From: Sphingopyxis sp.
GTDB lineage: Bacteria > Pseudomonadota > Alphaproteobacteria > Sphingomonadales > Sphingomonadaceae
Length of the DNA stretch: 35,764 nucleotides
Direction: 5' to 3'
Assembly: GCA_016463225.1 (NCBI GenBank)
Contig: JAEMRT010000020.1
Span: 29,550-65,313, forward strand
Position numbers and translations under genes: made by a program. Of this stretch, positions 1 to 9,444 are shown in pieces (position 1 is the first letter of the stretch; each line of letters opens with the position of its first letter). The notes under the pieces were generated by a model, which made no database searches, was not told where the DNA came from, and saw only the letters and a list, made by a program, of their open reading frames with translations.

Positions 1-67
1 GGGTAAAGGACGACCCCGCGGCGGCGGAAAACTCTACCGCCTGATCGCTTCTGCACGAGGCTGGTCG

Positions 68-934
68 TTAATCCGGACGAACAGTATTCTCGGGGTCGAC
101 GCGGCTGACAGTTGCGGGCGGGTTGGCGCGCGGAGCCTGCGCTGCCGCGGGCGGCTGGCGGAACGCCGGTGCCGGACGCTCGGAACGCGGGGTCCGGTCG
201 GGCATCGCCGACGACGCGGAACCGCGACGCGGGGCCGAAAACACCTCGCCCGGTTCGGTCGCGGGCCTGTCGCGGATCGGACGCTGCCGTCCCGCGCTGC
301 CGTCGCTTTGCGGAACCGGACGCGGGCGAGCGGTCCCCCAATCGGGACGACCGGGGCGTGCGGGGTTGGTGGTGACCGGCGGCGTTCCGGTCGCGTCGTC
401 GCCGCGCCCGCGCCCCGGCCGTGTCCCGCGCGGTCCATCATTGTCGCGGTCGCCGCGGTTCCAGCCGCCGGGTCGGCCCGGACGACCATCGCCGGGACGT
501 CCGTCACCATCGCCGCGGTTCCATCCCCCCGGGCGGCCCGGCTGGTCGTGGCCGCGTGCGCCATGATGTTTCCACCACGCACGGCGACCGCCCCAATAGT
601 TCAGATATTGATCGCGCAGCGGATACCGGTTGCGGTAATTGTCGAACATCCACATCCCGTAGCCGGGATAATAATAGTCGTTGTACCAGCCGCCGCCAAA
701 GCCGATGTTGACGAACCCGCCGCCATAATCCGACGCATCATAGCAATCATAGCCATAGCCGTCGTCATAGGCATAGCCGTCATAGTCGTAATAGGCGTTG
801 CCATAGCGCGCGGCGCAATCGCTGCCCGACGCATAGCTCGCGCCATAGACGCCGCCGCTGTAGCAGCCGCCGAGCGTCGTTGTCGCGATCGCGACCAGCG
901 CGAGCGAGAGGGGGCGCTTGTACTTCATGGACAT
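68..934 (-). CDS. Tyr/Gly/Asp-rich secreted lipoprotein, unknown function
   Basis: Unrecognised 288-residue protein. The N-terminus is a lipoprotein signal: basic MKYKRP, a hydrophobic stretch, then the lipobox LGGC with the acylated Cys near residue 24. Residues about 25-75 are dominated by Tyr, Asp and Gly (repeated YDYDGYAYDDGYGYD-like units). A Trp/Tyr/Arg-rich block (about 75-125) follows. The last 160 residues are a low-complexity Gly/Arg/Pro/Asp tail with repeated RPGGWNRGD units, probably disordered. An acidic-aromatic front and a basic tail suggest an envelope protein that binds a surface or polymer, but that is only inference. The start at 934 has a GAAGGA Shine-Dalgarno; ATG at 928 is an alternative. 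It is divergent from the P450 gene, with about 170 bp between them. Confidence 0.8.
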   Translation of the reverse strand: MSMKYKRPLSLALVAIATTTLGGCYSGGVYGASYASGSDCAARYGNAYYDYDGYAYDDGYGYDCYDASDYGGGFVNIGFGGGWYNDYYYPGYGMWMFDNYRNRYPLRDQYLNYWGGRRAWWKHHGARGHDQPGRPGGWNRGDGDGRPGDGRPGRPGGWNRGDRDNDGPRGTRPGRGRGDDATGTPPVTTNPARPGRPDWGTARPRPVPQSDGSAGRQRPIRDRPATEPGEVFSAPRRGSASSAMPDRTPRSERPAPAFRQPPAAAQAPRANPPATVSRVDPENTVRPD

Positions 935-1106
935 TGAGCCATTCCTTCGTCGGGTCCGGGCGGACCGGTCATCTTGGCGGCCAAGCTGTACGAGTCGAGT
1001 TGAATTTGCGGTGAATAGTGTCCCGTCGGCCGAACGGCGTTACTTGCATCAGTGTCAGTAGTGCGTTACGCTCGGCGACAAAGCAGCACCGCAGAGGATG
1101 GACCCG

Positions 1107-2498
1107 ATGAACGCGCCGACCAAGATCAAATGGCCCGAAGCCCGTTTCGGCCCCGAAACGCAGCACTGGCTGCCCCGCAACCCCGACCAGGCGCTCGACC
1201 ATATTCCCGGCGAGGATGGTTATCCGGTCATCGGCAACACGCTCGAACAGCTGAGCGATTATCGCGGCTTTACCACACGGATGGTCGCCAAATACGGCCG
1301 CGTCTATCGCAACAACAGCTTTGGCGGGCGCAGCGTGGCGCTGCACGGCCCCGAAGCGAACGAACTCGTCATGTTCGACCGCGAGAAGATATTTTCGTCC
1401 GAACAGGGCTGGGGACCGGTGCTCAACCTGCTGTTCCCGCGCGGGCTGATGCTGATGGATTTCGAAAAGCACCGTGCGGACCGCAAGGTGTTGTCAGTGG
1501 CGTTCAAGCCCGAGCCGATGCGCCATTATGCCGAATCGCTGAACGAAGGTATCAAGGATCGCGTCGCGTCGTGGAGCGGCAAGACGTTCCAGTTTTATGC
1601 GGCGATCAAGAAACTGACGCTCGACCTGGCGGCGACCAGCTTCCTCGGCATCCCCTTTGGTCCCGAAGCGGACAAGGTCAACAAGGCCTTTGTCGACATG
1701 GTGCAGGCGTCGATCGGCGTCGTCCGCGTGCCGATGCCCTTCACCGCGATGGGCCGCGGCGCCAAGGGCCGCGCCTATCTGGTCGAATATTTCGGCCGCA
1801 TGGTTCCCCAGCGGCGCGAGGGGACGGGCGAGGATATTTTCAGCCAGATCTGCCGCGCCCGCGATGACAATGGCGAGTATATGAGCGCCGAGGCGATCGT
1901 CGACCATATGAACTTCCTGATGATGGCGGCGCATGACACGATCACCAGCTCGATCACCTCGATGGTGTGGATGCTCGCCAAGCATCCCGAATGGCAGGAC
2001 AAGCTGCGCGAAGAGATGCTCGCGGTGTCGCCGGCGGGCGAGGGCGTCGGCCACAACAGCCTGGGCGAGCTGGAAATGACCGAATGGGCGTTCAAGGAAG
2101 CACTGCGGCTGGTTCCCCCGGTGCCGAGCTTTCCGCGGCGCGCGCTCAAGGATTTCGAATATGGCGGCTATCGCATCCCCGCCGGGACGTCGGTCGGGGT
2201 CAGCCCCGCCTATACCCACATGATGGAAGAGCATTGGCCGCAGCCCGACAAATTCGACCCGATGCGTTTCTCGCCCGAGGTCGCGCGCGAGCGGCACAAA
2301 TATGCGTGGGTGCCGTTCGGCGGCGGCGCGCATATGTGCCTCGGCCTGCACTTTGCGTATATGCAGGCAAAGATCTTTTTCCACCATGTCATCACCACGC
2401 ACCGCATCGTCGTGGCCGACGGCTATGAACCCAAATGGCAGGTGCTGCCGATCCCGCGCCCGAAGGACGGTTTGATGGTGACCTTCGCGCCGCTCTGA
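1107..2498 (+). CDS. Cytochrome P450
   Basis: A haem-thiolate monooxygenase of 463 residues, typical length for a soluble bacterial P450; it lacks a membrane anchor. Landmarks: I-helix oxygen-activation motif AAHDTITSS at about residue 274, K-helix ExxR (EALR) at about 331, and the haem loop FGGGAHMCLG with the axial ligand at Cys411. His replaces the usual Arg two before the Cys, as in many bacterial families. Substrate cannot be read from sequence. No ferredoxin or reductase gene is adjacent, so electron partners must be elsewhere. ATG at 1107 is preferred because GAGG at 1094-1097 is correctly spaced for it; an in-frame ATG at 1098 lies too close to that site. Confidence 0.93.
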   Translation: MNAPTKIKWPEARFGPETQHWLPRNPDQALDHIPGEDGYPVIGNTLEQLSDYRGFTTRMVAKYGRVYRNNSFGGRSVALHGPEANELVMFDREKIFSSEQGWGPVLNLLFPRGLMLMDFEKHRADRKVLSVAFKPEPMRHYAESLNEGIKDRVASWSGKTFQFYAAIKKLTLDLAATSFLGIPFGPEADKVNKAFVDMVQASIGVVRVPMPFTAMGRGAKGRAYLVEYFGRMVPQRREGTGEDIFSQICRARDDNGEYMSAEAIVDHMNFLMMAAHDTITSSITSMVWMLAKHPEWQDKLREEMLAVSPAGEGVGHNSLGELEMTEWAFKEALRLVPPVPSFPRRALKDFEYGGYRIPAGTSVGVSPAYTHMMEEHWPQPDKFDPMRFSPEVARERHKYAWVPFGGGAHMCLGLHFAYMQAKIFFHHVITTHRIVVADGYEPKWQVLPIPRPKDGLMVTFAPL

Positions 2499-2535
2499 AC
2501 TTGCAGAGCGGAGCAAGGCGCCCCATTGAACTTGG

Positions 2536-3252
2536 GTGAAAAGCGCTCGTCCTTATCTGATATGGCTTGCCATTGCGGTTCTCTTGGCGATCGGAGCGAT
2601 CCGGGGGATGCAGTGGGTGCGCGACCATCCCGAACATATACCCACCGCGCGGTTCGAGATCGCGCACCCGCAGGGGTGGGCGACGCAGCGCAAGCTGGTC
2701 GGGCTGGTCGGTGACGATGCCGCATGCTTCGCCGCGCTCGACCGCGCGGGTGCCGGGTATGAACGGCGCCCGGTGGTCGGCACCGGCGCCTGCCGCGCCA
2801 GCCAGCGCATGGTGCTGACGGGCAACAAATTCGTGCCGACGATGCGCCCCGCCAATGCCGCGCCCGGTTGCGCGGTGACCATCGCCATGGCGCTGTGGGA
2901 TCGCGACGTCATTCAGCCGATGGCGCAAAAGCATTTCAGGCAAAAGGTCGTCGCACTCGAAAATCTGGGCAGCTACAACTGCCGCAAGATCGCGGGAGAG
3001 CAGGCGCAAAGCCAGCATTCGACCGCCAACGCGATCGATATTTCGGCCTTCATCCTCGCCGACGGGACGCGCATTTCGCTGATCAACGACTGGGACGACG
3101 CAGATGTGCGGCGTGAATTTCTGCACGAGGTCCGCGACGGGTCGTGCGACCTGTTCAGTACGGTGCTGTCACCCGATTATAATGCGGCCCACGCCGACCA
3201 TTTCCATTTCGACATGGCGGCGCGGACGACGGGCTGGTCGGTCTGCCGCTGA
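2536..3252 (+). CDS. Extensin-like C-terminal domain protein
   Basis: A 238-residue membrane-anchored or exported protein. One hydrophobic segment (about residues 7-24) is followed by a domain matching the bacterial extensin-like C-terminal family: several Cys (DDAACFAAL, GTGACRAS, GSYNCRKI), then HSTANAIDISAF and HADHFHFDMA near the end. The His/Asp pattern resembles the D-Ala-D-Ala peptidase/VanY-like zinc fold, so a role on cell-wall peptides in the periplasm is plausible but unproven. It starts with GTG 37 nt after the P450 stop and may be co-transcribed. Its TGA stop directly abuts the stop of the convergent sufA-like gene. Confidence 0.85.
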   Translation: MKSARPYLIWLAIAVLLAIGAIRGMQWVRDHPEHIPTARFEIAHPQGWATQRKLVGLVGDDAACFAALDRAGAGYERRPVVGTGACRASQRMVLTGNKFVPTMRPANAAPGCAVTIAMALWDRDVIQPMAQKHFRQKVVALENLGSYNCRKIAGEQAQSQHSTANAIDISAFILADGTRISLINDWDDADVRREFLHEVRDGSCDLFSTVLSPDYNAAHADHFHFDMAARTTGWSVCR

Positions 3253-3609
3253 TTAAACGGTAAAGCTCTCGCCGCAGCCGCACGCCCCTTTGGCGTTGGG
3301 ATTCTCGAACACAAAGCCTGCCGCGAAATCATCCTCGACCCAGTCCATGACGCTGCCGATCAGGTAGAGGACCGACGCGCCGTCGATATAGAAGACGCCG
3401 CCGGGGGTTTCGATTTTTTCGTCGAACCGTTCTTCGCTCGTCACATAATCGACCGAGTAAGCGAGGCCTGAACAGCCGCGGCGCGGGGTCGACAGCTTGA
3501 CGCCGATCGCGCCCTCGGGCGCGGCGGCCATCAGCGCCGCAACGCGCGCTTCGGCGTTGGGGGTCAGCGTGACCGCGGCAGGGCGGGTGCGGGTTTTCGT
3601 CTCGGTCAT
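3253..3609 (-). CDS. sufA: SufA/IscA-type Fe-S cluster carrier
   Basis: An A-type iron-sulphur carrier of 118 residues that takes clusters from the SufBCD scaffold and passes them to apo-proteins in the cytoplasm. The three family cysteines are present: Cys46 (RGCSG) and Cys110/Cys112 (ACGCGESF). It is the last gene of the suf operon. ATG at 3609 overlaps the sufT stop by one base (TGATG); GTG at 3612 gives one more residue and a four-base overlap, so coupling is expected either way. SufA, IscA and ErpA are hard to separate by sequence; the name rests on the operon. Confidence 0.93.
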   Translation of the reverse strand: MTETKTRTRPAAVTLTPNAEARVAALMAAAPEGAIGVKLSTPRRGCSGLAYSVDYVTSEERFDEKIETPGGVFYIDGASVLYLIGSVMDWVEDDFAAGFVFENPNAKGACGCGESFTV

Positions 3610-4091
3610 CACAACATCCCCAGCTCAAGCCGTGCTTCGTCGGTCATATTTGCGGGCGACCATGGCGGATCCCAGACGAGATTAACCTCAGCATCACCCA
3701 CGCCGGGGACCGCACCGACGCGCAGTTCGACCTCGGCAGGCATCGACTCCGCGACCGGGCAATGCGGGGTGGTCAGTGTCATCGTGACGACCGCATGGCC
3801 CTCGTCGATCTCGACATTATAGATCAGGCCAAGGTCATAGATATTCACCGGGATTTCGGGGTCATAAATGTCCTTGAGTGCATTGACGACGGCTTCGTAC
3901 AAATCGCCACCGACGCCATGGGGATCGGCTGCGGCGGGCTTGGCGGCAAGGAAGCCCTCCAGATAGTCGCGTTTGCGTTCCAGCTTTTCGGGCGCGCTTT
4001 CGACATCCGCGACGCGTGCCTTCGGCGGTGCTTCGACGCTCGTCACTTCCTCGAACAGAATCCCGGTCTCACGCATGCGGTCCTCACTCAT
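3609..4091 (-). CDS. sufT: SUF system protein SufT (DUF59/MIP18 family)
   Basis: A 160-residue protein with a C-terminal MIP18/DUF59 domain, a family involved in Fe-S cluster maturation. Signature segments are DPEIPVNIYDLGLIYNV (about residues 77-93) and TTPHCPVAESMP with the conserved Cys; the end DEARLELGML is typical of SufT. About 55 N-terminal residues form a charged extension before the domain. The start codon overlaps the sufS stop (ATGA), and its own stop overlaps the sufA-like start. The exact SufT role (scaffold maturation or transfer) is not settled for the family. Confidence 0.92.
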   Translation of the reverse strand: MSEDRMRETGILFEEVTSVEAPPKARVADVESAPEKLERKRDYLEGFLAAKPAAADPHGVGGDLYEAVVNALKDIYDPEIPVNIYDLGLIYNVEIDEGHAVVTMTLTTPHCPVAESMPAEVELRVGAVPGVGDAEVNLVWDPPWSPANMTDEARLELGML

Positions 4092-5332
4092 CCGAAAATC
4101 CTCTCGACCCGCGACAGGCCATCGATCAGCGCCGCCACATCGTCGTCATTGCTGTAAACGCCAAAACTCGCGCGCGCGGTCGCGGGAACCCCCAGATGCT
4201 CCATCAGCGGCTGTGCGCAATGATGCCCGGCGCGGATCGCGACCCCGCTTTCGTCCAAGATAGTGCCGATGTCGTGCGGATGAACCCCCGCCATCGAAAA
4301 ACTCACGATTCCCGCGCTGTTTTCGGGGCCGAACAGGGTGATGCTGTTCCGCCGCGCCAGCGCCTCGCGCAATGTGCCGACCAGCGCGCACTCATGCGCG
4401 TGGATCGCATCGATGCCGATCGCTTCGACATATTCGACCGCCGCCGCGAGCCCGATCGCCTCGATGATCGCGGGCGTCCCTGCCTCGAAGCGCGTGGGGG
4501 CGGGAGCGTAAGTCGTCTTTTCGAAGGTCACCCGGTCGATCATCGACCCGCCGCCCTGCCACGGCGGCAGCGCATCGAGCCTGTCGCTCCACAGCACGCC
4601 GACGCCGGTAGGGCCGTAGAGCTTGTGGCCCGAGAAGACATAATAGTCACAGCCGAGCGCGGCGACATCGACCGGAAGGCGCGGCACCGCCTGACAGCCG
4701 TCGATCAGCAATTCGGCGCCGACGCGATGCGCCAGCCCGGTGGCGCGAGCGACATCGAGCGGGCTACCAAGCACGTTCGAGACATGCGCGAAGGCGACCA
4801 TCGTGTGTTCAGGCGTCAGCAGCTTCTCGGCGGCGTCCAGATCGATACAGCCATCGGCGGTCAGCGGGCACACATCGACCTGCCAGCCCGCCAGCTGCCA
4901 GGGCACGATATTGCTGTGATGTTCGAGCGTTGAGAGCAGCACGCGCCCTTTGCGGGGGTGCGAATAGGCGACGAGGTTAATCGCCTCGGTCGCGCCGCGG
5001 ACGAACACGATCTGCTCGTCGCGCGCGCCAATAAACGCCGCAATCCGCCGCCGCGCCGCTTCATAGGCGAGCGTCATGTCGGCCGAACGGGCATAGACGC
5101 CGCGATGCACCGTCGCGTAGTCGCGGCCCATCGCATTGATCGTCGCATCGATCACCGCCTGCGGCTTCTGCGCCGTTGCCGCGGTATCGAGATAGTGCCA
5201 GTTGTTCGCGAGTCCCGGAAACTGTCCCCTAATTCCGTTCGTGTCGAGCGAAGTCGAGACACCCCGAAGGCGCGTACTACCGTTGGGCATCTCGACTTCG
5301 CTCGATGCGAACGGGGAGGAGAGGTTGGTCAC
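4088..5332 (-). CDS. sufS: Cysteine desulfurase SufS with a repeat-derived N-terminus
   Basis: A PLP-dependent group II cysteine desulfurase that mobilises sulphur from L-cysteine for Fe-S assembly. Catalytic features: Lys237 in FSGHKLYG (PLP Schiff base), His in TLEHHSN (about 138-139), and the persulfide Cys372 in RAGHHCAQP. The usual family start (a short helix leading to IRxxFPGL) appears only at residue 34. Residues about 7-33 are encoded by an 81-bp palindromic repeat read in frame (5235-5315). The GTG at 5332 is the natural start because it overlaps the sufD stop by four bases (GTGA); a start inside the repeat (Met15, 5290) is possible. No SufE/SufU partner is in the window. Confidence 0.95.
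   Translation of the reverse strand: MTNLSSPFASSEVEMPNGSTRLRGVSTSLDTNGIRGQFPGLANNWHYLDTAATAQKPQAVIDATINAMGRDYATVHRGVYARSADMTLAYEAARRRIAAFIGARDEQIVFVRGATEAINLVAYSHPRKGRVLLSTLEHHSNIVPWQLAGWQVDVCPLTADGCIDLDAAEKLLTPEHTMVAFAHVSNVLGSPLDVARATGLAHRVGAELLIDGCQAVPRLPVDVAALGCDYYVFSGHKLYGPTGVGVLWSDRLDALPPWQGGGSMIDRVTFEKTTYAPAPTRFEAGTPAIIEAIGLAAAVEYVEAIGIDAIHAHECALVGTLREALARRNSITLFGPENSAGIVSFSMAGVHPHDIGTILDESGVAIRAGHHCAQPLMEHLGVPATARASFGVYSNDDDVAALIDGLSRVERIFG
5235..5315. repeat. 81-bp palindromic repeat inserted in frame in sufS
   Basis: An imperfect inverted repeat. The left arm starts CCGTTCGTGTCGAGCGAAG and the right arm, reverse-complemented, starts CCCGTTCGCATCGAGCGAAG; the arms differ mainly by paired TG/CA changes. 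The same left arm recurs at 17912 and 21245. Its length is 27 codons and the sufS frame is kept open through it. It has no coding capacity of its own. This is the shortest of the three copies and lacks the internal hairpin block found in the others. Confidence 0.85.
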
Positions 5333-6057
5333 ACCAATTCTCCCAGCTTCGCCAATGCCAGCGCTTGCAGCTGTTCCTCATCCTCGGCGCCGTCGAACAC
5401 GCCCGCGACGAACGCCTGCAGCATCAGCTTCTTCGCCTCGCCTGGCGGCAGTCCGCGCGACTGGAGGTAATAGAGCGCCATCGCGTCCAATTCACCGATC
5501 GCGCAGCCATGCGCGCATTTCACATCGTCGGCGAAGATTTCGAGCTCGGGTTTGGCGTTGGCGGTCGCGCTGCGGTTCAGCAGCATCGCCTTCACATCCT
5601 GCGCGCTGTCGGTCTGCTGAGCGTCCCGCGCGACCGCAACCTTGCCCAGATAGGTGCCGGTCGCGGTGCCGCCGAGTACCGAGCGCACCACCTGCCGCGA
5701 CGTCGCGCCGGGTTCGGCGTGCGTCACGGTGGTGACGATCTCGAGATTCTGCTCGCCGCCGCCGATCTGCGCCGCGCCGAGGTGGAAGTCCGCGCCTTCG
5801 TGCAGCGTCACCGCGAGTTCGATCCGGCCATAGTCGCCGCCGATGTTGAGGACGTGCAGCGATGCGGCCGCGCCCTTGCCGAGCACCAGTTCGATCTGGC
5901 GGATCTTGCCCGCATCCTGCACGATCGCGCGCGCGAACTTGCCGCCCGCGGGCACGATGATGCTCTCGGGCGCAGGCAGCGGCCACGCCGCGGCAACCGC
6001 GTCGATGTCGGCGTAGCGCCACGCTTCGTCGCGGCGCGAGGGGAGGGGCGTGGTCAT
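5329..6057 (-). CDS. sufD: Fe-S cluster assembly protein SufD
   Basis: A SufBD-core protein, 242 residues, partner of SufB and SufC in the SufBC2D scaffold. The diagnostic part is the C-terminal half: CAHGCAIGELDAMALYYLQSRGL, followed by the helix region EAKKLMLQAFVAGVF. It is much shorter than E. coli SufD (about 420 residues), missing most of the N-terminal helical region; it does not look broken, since the start ATG at 6057 overlaps the preceding gene's stop (ATGA). A longer reading to 6123 would run through that upstream gene and is not supported. It precedes sufS with a GTGA overlap. Confidence 0.93.
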   Translation of the reverse strand: MTTPLPSRRDEAWRYADIDAVAAAWPLPAPESIIVPAGGKFARAIVQDAGKIRQIELVLGKGAAASLHVLNIGGDYGRIELAVTLHEGADFHLGAAQIGGGEQNLEIVTTVTHAEPGATSRQVVRSVLGGTATGTYLGKVAVARDAQQTDSAQDVKAMLLNRSATANAKPELEIFADDVKCAHGCAIGELDAMALYYLQSRGLPPGEAKKLMLQAFVAGVFDGAEDEEQLQALALAKLGELV

Positions 6058-6442
6058 CGCGCTGCTGTCCGTCGTTGTTCGACCCAGGCAGCGACAAGAG
6101 TCTGGGCCGCCTCTTCGGTACATTCATTGACCTTGAGACCGACGACGTCCCCGCGGCGGGCGCGGTCGGCCTTGGGGATTTCGCGATCTTTCAGGGCGTC
6201 AACTTCAGCCCGGACATCTGGCGTGGTGCAGCCGATCAACGCATCGCAACCAAGCTGGTCCACCATCGCATGTTTCGTCGATTTCGTCGTCTTGCAAGTG
6301 ACCACATCGCCTTTCCATCTCACGGAACCTCGCCACTCGGTCATCTTGCGGGCGATGACGACAATGTCGTCCTCAAGCGCATCCACTTTTGTGGCTTCCA
6401 CAACGGGTGGCTGCGCGGCGATCATGAAAAATACCGCCAGCA

Positions 6443-6446
<4 letters not shown>
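6054..6446 (-). CDS. Unrecognised small exported protein in suf operon (between sufC and sufD)
   Basis: Not recognised. About 130 residues: a short hydrophobic N-terminus (MLAVFFMIAA, then QPP) suggesting a Sec signal, followed by a soluble charged domain with four Cys (VVTCKTT, LGCDALIGCTTP, VNECTEE). Its GTG start at 6446 overlaps the sufC stop by four bases; ATG at 6443 overlaps by one. Its stop overlaps the sufD start (ATGA), so it is a real, coupled gene. Codons such as AGA, GTA, ACA and CGA occur more often than in the suf genes beside it, hinting at acquired or relaxed sequence. A periplasmic protein inside a cytoplasmic pathway operon is unexpected. Confidence 0.75.
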
Positions 6447-7186
<740 letters not shown>

Positions 7187-7188
7187 TG

Positions 7189-7956
7189 TCAGTTCGTCTC
7201 GTCCTCATAGAGGATGCGACCTTCGCCCATGGCCCGGCGAATGGCGTCCTCGGTATCAAAGGCATCAGCAACCACGCGGGAACGCGAAGTGGCATCGGGA
7301 TAGGTGGGGTCCGCCATAAGCGCAGTCTCAGACTCGGCGATCAACGTTGCTCGGCTCGCCTTGCAGGCTTGGATCGCATTGCCGACGGCACGTTGCAGAC
7401 CAGCCTGATTTTGTACGCTGGCGATGTCGATATTCTCTTCGAAACAGGCGACATATCGGTCAAATATCGGTGCCATGGCGTTTGGCACAAGGACACCTTT
7501 CGGTTTGCGTATGGCCTTCTCGGACGGCGCATTTGGGCGTCGGATGGCCACGTCGGTCGGCATCGTCGGCGATACCGACAGCATCGCAATGAACGGACCG
7601 CGGGCATTGTCGACGGATGCCAGCGCAGCATCGACTACTTGTACCCGGTGTTCCTGCGACATGTCTGACATGCGGTTGACCAAGCGAAGCGCCTCTTTCC
7701 GCGCCGTGACGCGCTTGTCGGCGCATTCAGCAAGTGCTGCCGAGTCGGCTTCCTTCATGCCGGCAAGATCGAGGCCCCGGCTTCCGTTGCGTTTTTCGAT
7801 ATCCGCCTGAGCTTTGTCGAACGCACGTTGGGTACAGTCAAGGTAGGGCAACACGGCCGAATTGATCTCCGGCGGCCATTGGACACGCCCGATCTGCATT
7901 GTCGATTCAAAGGTCTGTGGAGTCTGTATCAATATCACGAGAAGGGCCGAGATCAT
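7189..7956 (-). CDS. Unrecognised probable exported protein in suf operon (between sufB and sufC)
   Basis: Not recognised. 255 residues with a short hydrophobic start ([14 protein letters not shown]) that could be a Sec signal, then a predicted helical, charged soluble protein with Cys at LDCTQR, AECADK, ACFEEN and QACKAS. The spacing (a Cys followed by Arg/Lys-rich helix, twice) suggests two similar halves, each beginning with a tyrosine/Cys helix ([22 protein letters not shown]). The start overlaps the sufB stop (ATGA) and the stop is two bases before sufC. Codon use is clearly less GC-biased than in sufB or sufC (for example two ATA codons in the first ten), which suggests a separate origin. 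No suf function can be assigned. Confidence 0.75.
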   Translation of the reverse strand: MISALLVILIQTPQTFESTMQIGRVQWPPEINSAVLPYLDCTQRAFDKAQADIEKRNGSRGLDLAGMKEADSAALAECADKRVTARKEALRLVNRMSDMSQEHRVQVVDAALASVDNARGPFIAMLSVSPTMPTDVAIRRPNAPSEKAIRKPKGVLVPNAMAPIFDRYVACFEENIDIASVQNQAGLQRAVGNAIQACKASRATLIAESETALMADPTYPDATSRSRVVADAFDTEDAIRRAMGEGRILYEDETN

Positions 7957-9440
7957 CCGACGCTCCCCTCAAGGCTGATCCCCAGCAATTTCTGCGCCTC
8001 GACCGCGAATTCCATCGGCAGCTGCTGCAGCACTTCCTTCGCGAACCCGTTGACGATCAACGCCACCGCCTCTTCCGCGTTCAGCCCGCGCTGCATCGCG
8101 TAGAAGAGCTGGTCGTCGCTGATCTTGCTCGTCGTCGCCTCATGCTCGACGGTTGCGGTCGGGTTGCGGACTTCGATGTACGGCACGGTGTGCGCCCCGC
8201 TGAGCGACCCCAGCAGCAAAGAGTCGCACTGGGTGAAGTTGCGCACCCCCTCGGCATTCGGCGCCACCCGCACGATCCCGCGATAGGTGTTGTTCGACTG
8301 GCCAGCGCTGATCCCCTTCGAAACGATGGTCGAGCGCGTGCGCTTGCCATTGTGGATCATCTTCGTGCCGGTATCGGCCTGCTGGTAATTGTTGGTGACC
8401 GCGACCGAGTAGAATTCGCCGACGCTGTCGTCGCCGTTCAGCACGCAGCTCGGATATTTCCACGTGATCGCGCTGCCGGTTTCGACCTGCGTCCACGACA
8501 CCTTGCTGCGCTTGCCCTGGCAGAGGGCACGCTTGGTCACGAAATTATAGATGCCGCCGAGGCCTTCGGCGTTGCCGGGGTACCAGTTCTGCACCGTCGA
8601 ATATTTGATCTCGGCATCGTCGAGCGTCACCAGTTCGACCACCGCGGCGTGAAGCTGGTTCTCGTCGCGCATCGGCGCGGTGCAGCCTTCGAGGTAGGAG
8701 ACATACGCGCCCTTGTCGGCGATGATCAAAGTCCGCTCGAACTGCCCGGTATTCTCGGCATTGATGCGGAAATAGGTGCTGAGCTCCATCGGGCAGCGCA
8801 CGCCTTCAGGCACATAGACGAACGTCCCGTCCGAGAAGACCGCGCAATTGAGCGTCGCAAAATAATTGTCGTGCATCGGCACAACCTTGCCGAGCCACTT
8901 CTTCACCAGCTCGGGATATTCGCGGATCGCCTCCGAAATCGAGAGGAAGATCACCCCCGCGCGCTTCAGTTCCTCGCGGAACGTCGTCGCGACGCTGACG
9001 CTGTCGAACACCGCGTCGACCGCGACCTTGCGCGCGCCCTCGACCCCCGCGAGCACCTTCTGCTCCTCGATCGGGATGCCCAGCTTTTTATAGACCTCAA
9101 GGATTTCGGGATCGACCTCGTCGAGGCTGCCGAGCTTGGGCTTCGGCTTGGGCGCCGCGTAATAATAGGCGTCCTGATAGTCGATCGGCGGCACGTTGAG
9201 CTTCGCCCAGTCGGGCGTCTCCATCGTCAACCAGTGGCGAAACGCCTTCAACCGCCAGTCGAGCATCCATTCGGGCTCGTTCTTCTTCGCCGAGATGAAG
9301 CGGACCGTATCCTCGGTCAGCCCCTTGGGCGCGAAGTCGGTCTCGATGGTCGAGGACCAGCCATGCTCATAATCAGCGACCTTCGCCGCGGCGTCGTGCG
9401 CCGCCTGGTCTTTCACGGGGAGTGTGGTGTTATCGGTCAT
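7953..9440 (-). CDS. sufB: Fe-S cluster assembly scaffold SufB
   Basis: The scaffold subunit on which clusters are built with SufC and SufD; 495 residues, the usual length. Recognisable segments include [18 protein letters not shown] near the N-terminus, [21 protein letters not shown] and [24 protein letters not shown] in the middle (NWYPG is a strong SufB mark), the Cys-containing SYLEGCTAP and SCVLNGDDS, and [21 protein letters not shown] near the end. ATG at 9440 follows the regulator's stop by four bases; a GAGAT motif just upstream is a modest Shine-Dalgarno located at the edge of a REP palindrome. Confidence 0.98.
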   Translation of the reverse strand: MTDNTTLPVKDQAAHDAAAKVADYEHGWSSTIETDFAPKGLTEDTVRFISAKKNEPEWMLDWRLKAFRHWLTMETPDWAKLNVPPIDYQDAYYYAAPKPKPKLGSLDEVDPEILEVYKKLGIPIEEQKVLAGVEGARKVAVDAVFDSVSVATTFREELKRAGVIFLSISEAIREYPELVKKWLGKVVPMHDNYFATLNCAVFSDGTFVYVPEGVRCPMELSTYFRINAENTGQFERTLIIADKGAYVSYLEGCTAPMRDENQLHAAVVELVTLDDAEIKYSTVQNWYPGNAEGLGGIYNFVTKRALCQGKRSKVSWTQVETGSAITWKYPSCVLNGDDSVGEFYSVAVTNNYQQADTGTKMIHNGKRTRSTIVSKGISAGQSNNTYRGIVRVAPNAEGVRNFTQCDSLLLGSLSGAHTVPYIEVRNPTATVEHEATTSKISDDQLFYAMQRGLNAEEAVALIVNGFAKEVLQQLPMEFAVEAQKLLGISLEGSVG

Positions 9441-9444
9441 ATCT

